Source: Spirochaetota bacterium (GTDB lineage: Bacteria; Spirochaetota; UBA4802; UB4802). From it: a DNA stretch of 64,000 bases. The stretch is from NCBI GenBank assembly GCA_040756435.1, contig JBFLZD010000010.1, forward strand, positions 1-64,000, given 5' to 3'. The notes below the pieces were generated by a model that searched no databases, was not told the DNA's origin, and was given only the letters and a program-made list of their open reading frames with translations. A program made the position numbers and the translations under genes. Numbering within the stretch: position 1 is the first letter of the stretch; each line of letters starts with the position of its first letter. Shown piece by piece: positions 9,897 to 18,045 of the stretch.

Positions 9897-10835
9897 ATGA
9901 AAAAAATAGTATTGTATGGAGCAATTATCATATCATCACTTGTAACATTGGATGCTTATTCACAGGAATATATTGTTACAGGTATTATGCCGTTTACAGC
10001 CACAAACAAAAGTCACTCTGAAGTGGTTGTATCACAATTAACTAAAGTTTTACAGCAGTATCCGTTTATTCAATTAGTCGAGCGTTCACAGATGCAAAGT
10101 ATTGTGAATGAAATCCAGCTTTCTATGACAGGGCTGGTACATGAACAAACTGCTCTTCAGCAAGGAAAGATTTTAGGAATAAAGGTTATGATTTTTGGAG
10201 CTATCGATAAAAATAATATAAGCGCCCGTGCTGTGCATACTGAAACAGGCAGGATAATTGCTGCGTCAAGCAATGCTTTTGGGATGGTAGAACAGATTGG
10301 CAGCCAATTGGCTCTAGGTATTGAAAGTTTTTTGGCACGGGAAAATTTAAAGAAAATGCGTAACGATAGCCCCGATATTCACGTTGATTTTTGGGTTGAA
10401 ACAAAAGATGGTAAAAAACTAAGTCCTGGCCAGGGTTTAAAAATTGGAAATTCGGTTAAGTTTAAATTCAAAGCTAACAAATCAGGCTATGTAACAATTG
10501 TGGATATACAACCTACCGGGGAAGTAGTTATTCTTTTCCCTAACCAGTTTAAGCAGGATAATAAGATTTCTGCAAACACTGTATATTCAATTCCTGCAGA
10601 TGATGATGGATTTGAGTTAACGGTAACAGAACCTGCTGGAGAGGATACAATAACATTGTTCTTTACGGAGAAAAAGGTTGAATGGCTGGATATGAAGAAA
10701 CTGCAGGGTGAAGGTTTTAAAACTGTCAACACTGAGGAACGGTTAGCAGTAACCCGTGGTTTTGCAGTAACGGCTACTGGGCTCAACAACAAACAATGGG
10801 AAAGTGTTATATTGAATATAAATGTTACCAAATAA
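9897..10835 (+). CDS. exported CsgG-like / DUF4384 protein
   Basis: A 312-residue exported protein. The ATG at 9897 has GGAGG eleven bases upstream and begins a signal peptide (KKIVLYGAIIISSLVTLDAYS). The N-terminal half resembles CsgG/FlgO-type envelope domains: EYIVTGIMPFTATNKS, VLQQYPFIQLVERSQMQSIVNE, and GKILGIKVMIFGAI. The C-terminal half (about 165-280) matches DUF4384: VDFWVETKDGKKLSPGQGLKIG, a GYVTIVDIQPTGEVVILFPNQ strand pair and FTEKKVEW. DUF4384 is often fused to or next to caspase-like proteases. Here it is the next gene, 83 bases downstream, so a shared transcript and a partnership at the envelope are likely. A MITE-B element begins directly after the stop codon. Confidence 0.82.
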   Translation: MKKIVLYGAIIISSLVTLDAYSQEYIVTGIMPFTATNKSHSEVVVSQLTKVLQQYPFIQLVERSQMQSIVNEIQLSMTGLVHEQTALQQGKILGIKVMIFGAIDKNNISARAVHTETGRIIAASSNAFGMVEQIGSQLALGIESFLARENLKKMRNDSPDIHVDFWVETKDGKKLSPGQGLKIGNSVKFKFKANKSGYVTIVDIQPTGEVVILFPNQFKQDNKISANTVYSIPADDDGFELTVTEPAGEDTITLFFTEKKVEWLDMKKLQGEGFKTVNTEERLAVTRGFAVTATGLNNKQWESVILNINVTK

Positions 10836-10947
10836 GGGAGCTTCTAAAACTAGTTTTTTGGATGTTCCCTTGTGTGCACAATATAAGGAAGATAAAACTG
10901 CTTTTTAGTATATGAATAATTTAGGAAGAAGTTAGTTTTAGAAGCGC
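10836..10947. repeat. MITE-B copy 1 (inverted orientation), directly after a stop codon
   Basis: An imperfect inverted repeat of about 112 bases with ends GGGAGCTTCTAAAAC and GTTTTAGAAGC. The interior words GGATGTTCCCTTGTG and GATAAAACTGCTTTTTA match, in reverse, those of the copies at 17859-17973 and 26783-26899. It starts at the base after the TAA of the DUF4384 gene and could fold into a long hairpin, so it may act as a transcription terminator or mRNA 3' stabiliser. Confidence 0.75.
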
Positions 10948-10970
10948 ACGTAATTTTTCTGGAGGCACAA

Positions 10971-11237
10971 ATGAAAAGAATATTGATATTTGTTGTTATG
11001 TGTATGGTTTGCTGTATGGTAACTGGCATAGTTATTGCAGGTGATACCAGTGTGTATGATGATGCAAAGGCAATTGAGCGCGATTCAAAAAATGCCCAAA
11101 AAGAAGCAGAAAAGGGCAACTACGAAGGTTCAAGAGAAGAGGCGGGAAAAGGGTTTGATACACCAACAAGCCCATCAAATAATAACAGTGAGTATGATAT
11201 TCCGATGCCGGGAGATCCGCAGATTGATAATGAATAG
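10971..11237 (+). CDS. small exported protein, unknown function
   Basis: An 88-residue protein with GGAGGCACAA before its ATG. The first 23 residues form a hydrophobic signal peptide with two Cys (RILIFVVMCMVCCMVTGIVIA) that ends in an A-G cleavage site. The mature part is only about 65 residues, highly charged and probably helical then disordered (DDAKAIERDSKNAQKEAEKG, then PTSPSNNNSEYDIPMPGDP). No known domain. The stop codon overlaps the start of the next gene by eight bases, a sign of coupled translation. It lies downstream of the caspase/DUF4384 pair and could be part of that module, with MITE-B between. Confidence 0.7.
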   Translation: MKRILIFVVMCMVCCMVTGIVIAGDTSVYDDAKAIERDSKNAQKEAEKGNYEGSREEAGKGFDTPTSPSNNNSEYDIPMPGDPQIDNE

Positions 11238-11808
11238 AAATATTTTTATATTGGCAGGGTTGTCTTTACTGGTTATTATAGTGTTATATGCTGACGATTT
11301 CCTTACTATAAAATCCGGCTGCATACAGGCAACAATAAATGCTATTACCTGGGAGTTAGAAAATTATCAAAATAAACATACGGTAGCGGAAGAAAAAGGT
11401 GATATGGTAAGTGCCCAAAAAATGGCAAAAAGAATTTTACAGTGTCAAGAGGAACTCAAACGTATAAAAGCCATAACTCCTGATAAATATATATTACTGG
11501 ATACAGAAAGCCAAAATGGGAACCAATTGCTTTTTGAAAAGGATAAAATTTTTGGAATGCTCATGCCACCGCTAGTGAAGCATGTAACAATTACTTTAAA
11601 AGAAAAGTGTGAAGAAAAGAAACTCCTTTATATTGATGGCATCACGCGCTCTGGGCCCTTTTATCATGTGGCAGGTATTGTTGATAATTATGAGAATCTT
11701 AAAGTGGGCAAAAGGTATAGGTTGACTATTTATCTGGTGTATAAAAAAGAATATTTTGGATTTATACCCAATTATTATGTGTATATATCACACTATGAAG
11801 CGATGTAA
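11230..11808 (+). CDS. hypothetical membrane-anchored or exported protein
   Basis: A 192-residue protein. I start at the ATG at 11230, inside the end of the previous gene, because it opens a signal or anchor sequence (RNIFILAGLSLLVIIVLYADD). Upstream codons in the same frame only shadow the previous gene. Residues about 30-75 are predicted to be helical and coiled-coil prone (WELENYQNKHTVAEEKGDMVSAQKMAKRILQCQEELKRI). The last 100 residues look like a beta-rich domain (VKHVTITLKEKCEEKKLLYIDGITRS). I know no family for it. It ends five bases before the next gene, so it is probably co-transcribed with both neighbours. Confidence 0.68.
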   Translation: MNRNIFILAGLSLLVIIVLYADDFLTIKSGCIQATINAITWELENYQNKHTVAEEKGDMVSAQKMAKRILQCQEELKRIKAITPDKYILLDTESQNGNQLLFEKDKIFGMLMPPLVKHVTITLKEKCEEKKLLYIDGITRSGPFYHVAGIVDNYENLKVGKRYRLTIYLVYKKEYFGFIPNYYVYISHYEAM

Positions 11809-11813
11809 TAATT

Positions 11814-12278
11814 ATGTATACGTTAGTTACTGTTGATTGGCTTGGTACTAAATTTGAAGTGTATAATGATAGTCAAATTATTGGTACAATAGTAAATAAA
11901 GTTCCCTGGCTTAAATATAGAAGCATTATTACCGTCAATGATACAAAATACATTGCATATCGTGAAAGTTTAATGGGAAAATGGTTATTTTCATCCAATG
12001 AGAATAATGCAGTAATAGCAACTGCAATAAAACCAAGTTTTTTCACGGATAAGTTTATAATACAATATAATTCACAGGAACTATCTCTTTCATCGCCTCA
12101 ATTAAGCATTAAGAATTATTTCATCATTGAAAGAAACAATATAGAGATAGGAATGATTAAAAGGCCAGGGCTTGTAACAAACAAATGGGTGTGTACCATA
12201 AGTGACGATATTCCGGCAGAGATAATACACTTTATGTTTTATCTATCACGAATTGTTATTAGCAGTAGATCTTCATAA
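11814..12278 (+). CDS. LURP-one/YxjI-like (tubby/scramblase fold) protein, tentative
   Basis: A 154-residue protein without signal peptide. It consists of short beta strands separated by turns, with the spacing of the LOR/YxjI family: a strand with FEVYNDSQIIGTIVNK, then NNAVIATAIKPSFFTDKFIIQY, then YFIIERNNIEIGMIKRPGLVTNKW, and a C-terminal hydrophobic helix (IIHFMFYLSRIVI). That family shares the tubby/phospholipid-scramblase fold, with a beta barrel around a central helix. The match is from remembered motif spacing only. It follows the two exported proteins closely and ends the plus-strand run that starts with the caspase-like gene. A structure prediction would settle the fold. Confidence 0.5.
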   Translation: MYTLVTVDWLGTKFEVYNDSQIIGTIVNKVPWLKYRSIITVNDTKYIAYRESLMGKWLFSSNENNAVIATAIKPSFFTDKFIIQYNSQELSLSSPQLSIKNYFIIERNNIEIGMIKRPGLVTNKWVCTISDDIPAEIIHFMFYLSRIVISSRSS

Positions 12279-12402
12279 AAGGTTAATGATAGCAAGCCAG
12301 ATAATTTTACAGTTACTATCGCATAGAATATGGTATTGACATTATACATTGATAGTATACCATTTGTTTATAGCTATTACATAATACTGAACAGGGGTTT
12401 CT

Positions 12403-13188
12403 ATGACACAAAAAATAACCATTGAAAAGAAAGGACACATATTGCTGATTGGGCTCAACCGCCCTGAAAAGCGCAATGCGTTTGATGTCGATATGTACTG
12501 GGACCTGGCAAAAGCATATGGCACGCTGGATGCTGATGATGATCTTCGTTGTGGCGTGCTCTTTGCGCATGGTGAACATTTTACTGGTGGACTTGACCTG
12601 GTACAGTGGGTTGAGCCGTTTTCAAAGGGTGAGTATCCCACACTGCCGGCTGACAGCAAGGATCCTTTTGGCATTGATGAGGATAATAGAGTATCAAAGC
12701 CAATTGTGGCGGCAGTGCAGGGTATATGCTTCACAGTGGGATGGGAGCTTATGCTTGCAACGGATGTGCGTGTTGCTGCTACTAACTTGCGTTTAGCGCA
12801 AATTGAGGTGAAGCGGGGTATTTATCCTGTTGGTGGTGCAACCGTAAGGCTTTTTGAGGAGATAGGCTGGGGCAATGCCATGCGGTATTTACTCACTGGT
12901 GATGAGATGAATGCACAGGAAGCCTACCGCCTTGGGCTGGTACAGGAGCTGGTTGAGCCAGGTAAACAGTTAGATCGTGCAATTGAAATTGCTGAAGTTA
13001 TAGCCAAACAGGCACCACTAGGGGTCAGAGCCATCTTGCGTTCAGCACGGCTTTCGCGTGTGGAAGGGGCTAAAGCAGCACTGGCGCGGTTACTTCCCGA
13101 CCTTTTGCCCATCATGAAAAGTGAGGATGCTCAGGAAGGGGTCAGAGCCTTCATTGAGCGACGTGAAGCTAATTTCAAAGGCAGATGA
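12403..13188 (+). CDS. enoyl-CoA hydratase/isomerase (crotonase) family protein
   Basis: A 261-residue crotonase-fold enzyme acting on acyl-CoA thioesters. The N-terminal NRPEKRNAFDVDMYWDL segment and the oxyanion-hole loops (HGEHFTGGLDL and AAVQGICFTVGWELMLATD) are present. Both general acid/base glutamates of hydratases have counterparts: Glu in GWELML and Glu in AQIEVKRGIYPVGG. ATG is preceded by AGGGGT. It probably supports fatty-acid oxidation together with the two acyl-CoA dehydrogenases in the window. Two exact copies of the word GGGGTCAGAGC (13021 and 13138) lie in frame in the C-terminal part, both encoding Gly-Val-Arg-Ala; this may reflect insertion of a mobile word or convergent codon choice. 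Confidence 0.9.
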   Translation: MTQKITIEKKGHILLIGLNRPEKRNAFDVDMYWDLAKAYGTLDADDDLRCGVLFAHGEHFTGGLDLVQWVEPFSKGEYPTLPADSKDPFGIDEDNRVSKPIVAAVQGICFTVGWELMLATDVRVAATNLRLAQIEVKRGIYPVGGATVRLFEEIGWGNAMRYLLTGDEMNAQEAYRLGLVQELVEPGKQLDRAIEIAEVIAKQAPLGVRAILRSARLSRVEGAKAALARLLPDLLPIMKSEDAQEGVRAFIERREANFKGR

Positions 13189-13227
13189 TGTAAAAAATAT
13201 TTTACGGGAAAAGTTGTGTAAAAGTTA

Positions 13228-13737
13228 TTAAATAATGTGGTAGGTGGGCAATGCGGGTTGCCCCATTAATGCTTTAGCTATATAATATGCTATTGTGATA
13301 GTATATCCTAATTTAAAGCCCGTACTTATTAAAAAACCAACAAATGTCATACAGGCTGCTTTCAGGGCAATCCTTGCATCATTTTGAGCTATAAGCTCGC
13401 CTATAAATGCGCCAATAAAAGGGCCAATAACAATACCAATGAATGGTAATAGAATACTGCCCACAATAAGCCCAATCATTGATCCCAGTACACCTTTTTT
13501 TGAGCCACCAAAGCGGTTAACAATCCATGATGGCAAAATGTAATCCAGCACAGTCAATATTGCGGCGATAGCTCCTGCAACAAGTAAAAAGGTGAAACTA
13601 AAAGAAGCAAAACCACTGAAATTAAGAAGAATAAGTGCAAAGAAGCTCAGTGGTGGTCCGGGAAGTATTGGAAATACCGAACCCAAAATACCACCAATGG
13701 CACACAGTATTGCTACTATTAAAAGTACTAATTCCAT
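13228..13737 (-). CDS. DUF456 family integral membrane protein
   Basis: A 169-residue membrane protein made almost wholly of hydrophobic helices: about residues 1-25, 30-65, 75-115 and 125-160. The glycine-rich stretches GGILGSVFPILPGPPLSFFALILL and GSMIGLIVGSILLPFIGIVIGPFIGAFIGEL are the signature of DUF456 (YqgC-like) proteins, whose function is unknown. It is a single-gene unit on the minus strand, convergent with the crotonase gene (40 bases between stops) and followed upstream by a MITE-A copy. Length is typical of the family. Confidence 0.85.
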   Translation of the reverse strand: MELVLLIVAILCAIGGILGSVFPILPGPPLSFFALILLNFSGFASFSFTFLLVAGAIAAILTVLDYILPSWIVNRFGGSKKGVLGSMIGLIVGSILLPFIGIVIGPFIGAFIGELIAQNDARIALKAACMTFVGFLISTGFKLGYTITIAYYIAKALMGQPALPTYHII

Positions 13738-13770
13738 TATATCATGTAATCAAATAAAAATTTGTGAACA

Positions 13771-13942
13771 GGGGACGTCTCAAAAGAAACCGTGAAGCAC
13801 GCAATGACCACAGTGTACGTCACTGCAAGCACAGCGTAGCAGTCTCAATACCACGAAAGATGGGATTGCTTCGTCACTTCGTTCCTCGCAATGACAGGAA
13901 GGTAAAAGTCATTGCAAAGATGTTCCTTTGAGACACTCCCTG
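13771..13942. repeat. MITE-A copy 2 (diverged)
   Basis: About 172 bases bounded by GGGGACGTCTCAAAAGAAA and CTTTGAGACACTCCCTG. The interior has the CTTCGTTCCTCGCAATGACA word in the opposite orientation from 3207-3402, so the element is inverted. It is the most diverged of the long copies. It lies between the divergent start of the DUF456 gene and the 3' end of the FlaA-like gene. Confidence 0.75.
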
Positions 13943-13954
13943 TATCCTTATTTT

Positions 13955-14629
13955 TTACCACTCGTCACTTTGCCTATCTACATATTTTTCTCGGACTATG
14001 GCTGTAATATCGTCAATATAAAAGTAATTCCAGGCAGGTAGACGTTCTAAAGTGCTTGGATTATAAAGTATCTTCACAATTTCTATGTTTCTTTTCTGTG
14101 CTAAATATTTATCTTCCTGTGCTATTTCATCGGTAATGGGAACTGACAATTTACGCCATCCTAAAAAGTTTAACTTCCCCAGTACCAGACGTTTGATATT
14201 ACCATTTGCATCCTTAACTAAAATTGAAAGCTCACCTGAGAAATTTTTTCCATATACCCACATGTTTATGTATTTGCAGTATTTATCAATAATCAACGGT
14301 TTTGCGGGTATAATTGTTAATACCGAACCGCTTTTTGCAAATACCTTTACACCTAAATACCGTTTTGAGTTTTGTACAGGGGCAGGATAATCGGTCCGCA
14401 TTGCTACTCCTGCCTTTTCGTCTTTTACCACCCGTAAACTAATATTTTTATCGGTATAATCTGTTGTTTCAAAATCTTCTATAATAATTTCTTTATATAC
14501 CTGGTCACTCAGCTGTTTTTCCTGTTCTAAAACTTTCTGTGCTTCTTTTGCTTTTTCATCCTGTGCATATAAAATGCCAATTGAACAGCATAACAGCAGT
14601 GCCATGCAACCATATATGATTTTCTTCAT
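13955..14629 (-). CDS. flaA: flagellar filament outer layer protein FlaA-like
   Basis: A 224-residue exported protein with a signal peptide (KKIIYGCMALLLCCSIGILYA). The mature part follows the spirochaetal FlaA pattern: EIIIEDFETTDYTDKNISLRVV, then KRYLGVKVFAKSGSVLTIIPAKPLII for the first sheet, INMWVYGKNFSGELSILVKDANGNIKRLVLGKLNFLGWRKLSVPI, and a closing NYFYIDDITAIVREKY. FlaA forms the sheath of periplasmic flagella in spirochaetes, so this gene is the main phylogenetic clue in the window. No other flagellar gene is nearby. It could be one of several FlaA paralogues or a FlaA-fold protein with another role, so the symbol is tentative. Confidence 0.68.
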   Translation of the reverse strand: MKKIIYGCMALLLCCSIGILYAQDEKAKEAQKVLEQEKQLSDQVYKEIIIEDFETTDYTDKNISLRVVKDEKAGVAMRTDYPAPVQNSKRYLGVKVFAKSGSVLTIIPAKPLIIDKYCKYINMWVYGKNFSGELSILVKDANGNIKRLVLGKLNFLGWRKLSVPITDEIAQEDKYLAQKRNIEIVKILYNPSTLERLPAWNYFYIDDITAIVREKYVDRQSDEW

Positions 14630-14734
14630 ACTCCTAATGACCTCCTTGATGATTTTTACTTATTTTGCTTCATTATAAAGATTTATCAATGTAATGTCAA
14701 CTTAAAATATTTTACTATTTCATTAAACACAGTT

Positions 14735-15853
14735 CTAATCAATTCTTATTTCAGCATACACACCAAAGTGGTCCGATACATGTATGCCATCGTAAATAGT
14801 ATCACAGCAAACTTTTGAATTAATTATTTTATCAGGTGATATTGATGTATTAACAATAACATAATCTATACGCTTTGGCTCAAGTTCATGTATTTTGCTT
14901 ACGTGTGTATATAATGATTCAAATATTTTATTGGTATCTATTGTGTAATATTTTTGTATATTAAGATTTTTCAATGGATTCCATGTGTACGCGTCGGCAA
15001 TTTTGTGTTGGACAAAAGTATCCTGGAATCCCTGTTGTAAAAAATATTGCATTTCAGGCATGTCAACTGTTGCGTTAAAATCACCCATAACGATGAGTGG
15101 TGCATGTTCAGGGACTATTGCTTTGCAATATTCTGCCATAAGCTTTGATTCATTTTTGCGCCACGTATTATCTGCTTCAAGCTTTTTGATAGCATCCTGG
15201 TATTCAGCATCAGTATAACCAAATTTTTGCTGTAATTCTTTCAGCAACATCCTGGTGTGTGGTGTATCCATAGGTGAAGCGTGCCAGTGGGTTACAGCAA
15301 CATACACTGGTTTAGCATTAACTATCACTCTGCCAATCAGTACCTGTGTAGCATCTTCAGTATGGAATGAAAAATAATTGGTAATAATTCCTCCACCCGA
15401 AAGTTGTTTGTGTCCAACCTCTTGTAGATGCAATCCTTTACGGGCAAGGATTGCATCACCTTCTTTTAAGTTTACAGGAATGCCGTATCTTCCAATCTTA
15501 AGGCCTGCTACTCCAACATGGTAAATGTAGTCGTAATTAATGTCTTTTGCAAGCTTCTCAACATAATAGGGTAGAAAGTTGGCTTCATTAATAGCTATTA
15601 TATCAGGATTGTATTTTGCTATTTCTTTTAAAAGTGCCTGATATCGTTTTTCACGTATTTCTGGACTTTCATATTCACCCATTTTAAATGTGCCAATATA
15701 ATCAAGCCCGGACCATACATTAATGGTCATGCATTTTAAGGTATTAGTTTTTAAGCTTTCCAGTGTATTTTGTTTTTTACATGAAATAACAGTAATCATA
15801 GCAGCCACCAGTATGATTAAAAAAAAGTAACCGGGAATATTTTTTAAATACAT
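14735..15853 (-). CDS. exported endonuclease/exonuclease/phosphatase family protein
   Basis: A 372-residue member of the EEP superfamily, which includes exported DNases, phosphodiesterases and sphingomyelinases. The ATG at 15853 has GGAGGTTGCT upstream; the frame continues to 15913 without a better start. The N-terminus is a membrane or lipoprotein signal (PGYFFLIILVAAMITVISC), with Cys following VIS, an acceptable loose lipobox. Catalytic landmarks are visible: TINVWSG, DIIAINEANFLPYY (metal-binding Glu), PLIVMGDFNATVDM (Asp and Asn) and the closing HVSDHFGVYAEI (Asp-His pair). The substrate is not determined by these motifs. It is a monocistronic minus-strand gene. Confidence 0.85.
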   Translation of the reverse strand: MYLKNIPGYFFLIILVAAMITVISCKKQNTLESLKTNTLKCMTINVWSGLDYIGTFKMGEYESPEIREKRYQALLKEIAKYNPDIIAINEANFLPYYVEKLAKDINYDYIYHVGVAGLKIGRYGIPVNLKEGDAILARKGLHLQEVGHKQLSGGGIITNYFSFHTEDATQVLIGRVIVNAKPVYVAVTHWHASPMDTPHTRMLLKELQQKFGYTDAEYQDAIKKLEADNTWRKNESKLMAEYCKAIVPEHAPLIVMGDFNATVDMPEMQYFLQQGFQDTFVQHKIADAYTWNPLKNLNIQKYYTIDTNKIFESLYTHVSKIHELEPKRIDYVIVNTSISPDKIINSKVCCDTIYDGIHVSDHFGVYAEIRID

Positions 15854-16144
15854 AGCAACCTCCATTATGTAGTCCCATAGAAAAAGGGATTTTTTAATCC
15901 TGTCTTTGAACATGGGATTCTTTGCATTTGACTCAGAATAATAATAACTATCGCATTTTATTTTTAATAATGAATAATGATGATTTCTTTATTATAGTTG
16001 TGTCAATTACATTTTGCAATTGATTCCTGGTAACTATCGCCCAGAATACTGTAACAAAATAATTGATTGAATTTCAAAAAGCGATAGTTTACGTAAATAG
16101 ACTAATTTAAGTTGACTTATGTATAATGACACTATACATGTTTT
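15854..16144. promoter_or_regulatory. divergent promoter region carrying three ACTATCGC octamers
   Basis: The gap between the divergent EEP gene and the barrel-like gene. It holds ACTATCGC at 15947-15954 and 16033-16040 and the reverse form GCGATAGT at 16081-16088: three exact copies within 142 bases, the densest cluster in the window. A TATAAT hexamer is at 16122-16127, but no well-spaced TTGACA partner. Function of the octamers is unknown. Confidence 0.55.
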
Positions 16145-17851
16145 ATGAATTGGTTAACTTCAAATATTGAGAAGGAATGGCTGTTGGCTGAAAACTGTTA
16201 TACAATGAAATGGGTATCATTACATAGATTATACATGCACTATAGCGGATTACGAAGAATACTACATCTGATATCGGTTGGCTTTTTTGTTGTTTTTTCT
16301 ATGAGCACGTGCGCTTTAGCAGGTAATGATTTTGACTGGTTCTGGTTTGTGTATGAAAAGGGTGAGTATTATAACAGTACATATACAGTTTACCGGCCAG
16401 TATACCTGAAAAACATCTACTATGATTCTTCATTCACTGCTTCGTTAATGCCAGTACTATACTGGAAATATACCACACAACGCCAGCATACTGCTAAAGG
16501 TGTGTTTGGCTTCTATGAATCTGTTGATTACTGGGGGCCACATCATTACGAAAATGATACTGGTATTTTCCCATTTCTTTTGTATGGCACTTCAACAGAT
16601 GAAAAAGATAGATATGTGCATGTGTGGCCATTTGGTGGAACCATTAAAGGCAAGCTTGCAACTGATTCAATCACAACATATTTTTTCCCGGGTGTAGCAT
16701 TGTTCTTCCTGTATCCAACAACATCATATTATGGTATGGCTGTGTATTTAGTTGCTTCACTGGTACCTGTCTATGTTCATTATACCAGTAAAGATTATGA
16801 TGCGCATGGAATTTTGTGGCCACTTATTCAGTGGGGTAAAAGCCCTGTGCGTGATGATTTACGCATCATGCCAATATATGCCCACAGTAAAAAGAAAGGA
16901 TTTTATGATACGTATTCATACGGGCTTTTATATAATGTGCGCAAGGAATATATTGGCAATGACATCATGCATACTGTTTTCTTTGTCCCTTTGTATGCAC
17001 GGCGCTGGCTTGAATCAGGCAAGGCCCAGAGCTCTTCTTTACTGTGGCCTTTCTTTTCATGGGGTTACAATGATAAACATGGAAATCTTGAAATAAATTT
17101 TCCATGGCCATTTGTTCAGATACGTGATTGTGATGATCCATTTATTTATAAGCGTATATATTTTCCATTCTATGGGAAATATATTGAAAAAAATAAAACC
17201 ACTTTTTTTATTACACCTTTTTACTTTGTACTTGAAAAACAAGCAACCGGGTATGAATCTCAGTATTCCATATATGGAATTCTTTTCTGGTATTTTAAGA
17301 GGGATTACAACAATGAGCACCAGCGGTATGGGAAGCACTGGCGTTTTTATAAATTGTGGCCATTGTTTCATTATGAGTTCAATGATAGGGGCGATAGTTC
17401 CTTTGCATTTCTTTCCATAATTCCTTTCAGGGATGAAGAGGGCTATGAACGCCTGTACCAGCCGTTTTTCAGTATTATTGAGTATTCCAAGCAGTCAAAT
17501 GGGGATAGACGCTTTGGGCTGTTATTACGAACGTATTTTCAGCGATGGAATAATAATTATTTTGCAATGAAGATTCCATTCATTATATCATATAGCGAAA
17601 GAAGTAATGTACTAAATCATTTATCATTATTGTTATCTTTTTTCAGCTATACCAACGATGATGCTGTACAGGAATTGTGTATTGGTTGGATACCAGTATA
17701 TAAAAACGTTAAGGATAAAAAAGCCTATAAAGCCAGAATTAAAAAGTTGGCTTCAGTGCGGAATGCAGAAGGTGGTATAATAGTACAGGATTTAAGCTTT
17801 TTGTGTGTAAGTACATTGCCAGGCGCAACGGTTTATTCATTACGATTTTAA
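16145..17851 (+). CDS. predicted outer-membrane beta-barrel protein with repeated Trp-Pro-Phe motifs
   Basis: A 568-residue protein that I cannot name. A hydrophobic signal-like segment (ILHLISVGFFVVFSMSTCALA) sits at about residues 40-60, so the real start may be ATG at 16205 or 16235 instead of 16145. The mature part is extremely aromatic and carries a recurring short motif, [LVP]WP[FL] or FPF, about every 40-60 residues: HVWPFGG, ILWPLIQWG, LLWPFFSWG, FPWPFVQI, FPFYGKY, KLWPLFHYE, YQPFFSI. Tyr/Trp girdles between charged turns suggest beta strands of a barrel. Such proteins occur in other Gram-negative lineages without known function. No near neighbour hints at a role. Confidence 0.7.
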   Translation: MNWLTSNIEKEWLLAENCYTMKWVSLHRLYMHYSGLRRILHLISVGFFVVFSMSTCALAGNDFDWFWFVYEKGEYYNSTYTVYRPVYLKNIYYDSSFTASLMPVLYWKYTTQRQHTAKGVFGFYESVDYWGPHHYENDTGIFPFLLYGTSTDEKDRYVHVWPFGGTIKGKLATDSITTYFFPGVALFFLYPTTSYYGMAVYLVASLVPVYVHYTSKDYDAHGILWPLIQWGKSPVRDDLRIMPIYAHSKKKGFYDTYSYGLLYNVRKEYIGNDIMHTVFFVPLYARRWLESGKAQSSSLLWPFFSWGYNDKHGNLEINFPWPFVQIRDCDDPFIYKRIYFPFYGKYIEKNKTTFFITPFYFVLEKQATGYESQYSIYGILFWYFKRDYNNEHQRYGKHWRFYKLWPLFHYEFNDRGDSSFAFLSIIPFRDEEGYERLYQPFFSIIEYSKQSNGDRRFGLLLRTYFQRWNNNYFAMKIPFIISYSERSNVLNHLSLLLSFFSYTNDDAVQELCIGWIPVYKNVKDKKAYKARIKKLASVRNAEGGIIVQDLSFLCVSTLPGATVYSLRF

Positions 17852-17858
17852 TATTTAT

Positions 17859-17973
17859 GGGGACCTTTAAAAACTGCTTTCTTTGGAAATTATTCTTAAA
17901 ATAGAAAGCGGTTTTGTCCTATATGTTGTGCCCACAAGGGAACATCCAAAAAACAGTTTTTAGAAGTTCCCTT
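17859..17973. repeat. MITE-B copy 2, seven bases after a stop codon
   Basis: About 115 bases with ends GGGGACCTTTAAAAAC and GTTTTTAGAAGTTCCC. The interior carries GAAAGCGGTTTTGTCC and a GTGCCCACAAGGGAACATCC stretch. It follows the barrel-like gene by seven bases and precedes the mla operon, so it may act as a terminator between them. Confidence 0.75.
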
Positions 17974-18045
17974 ATTATTTGAATTGTTATGTAAAATTTT
18001 TAAAAGGGATAGTTTATATACCTAAAGCTTTTTTAAGGCTGGAAT

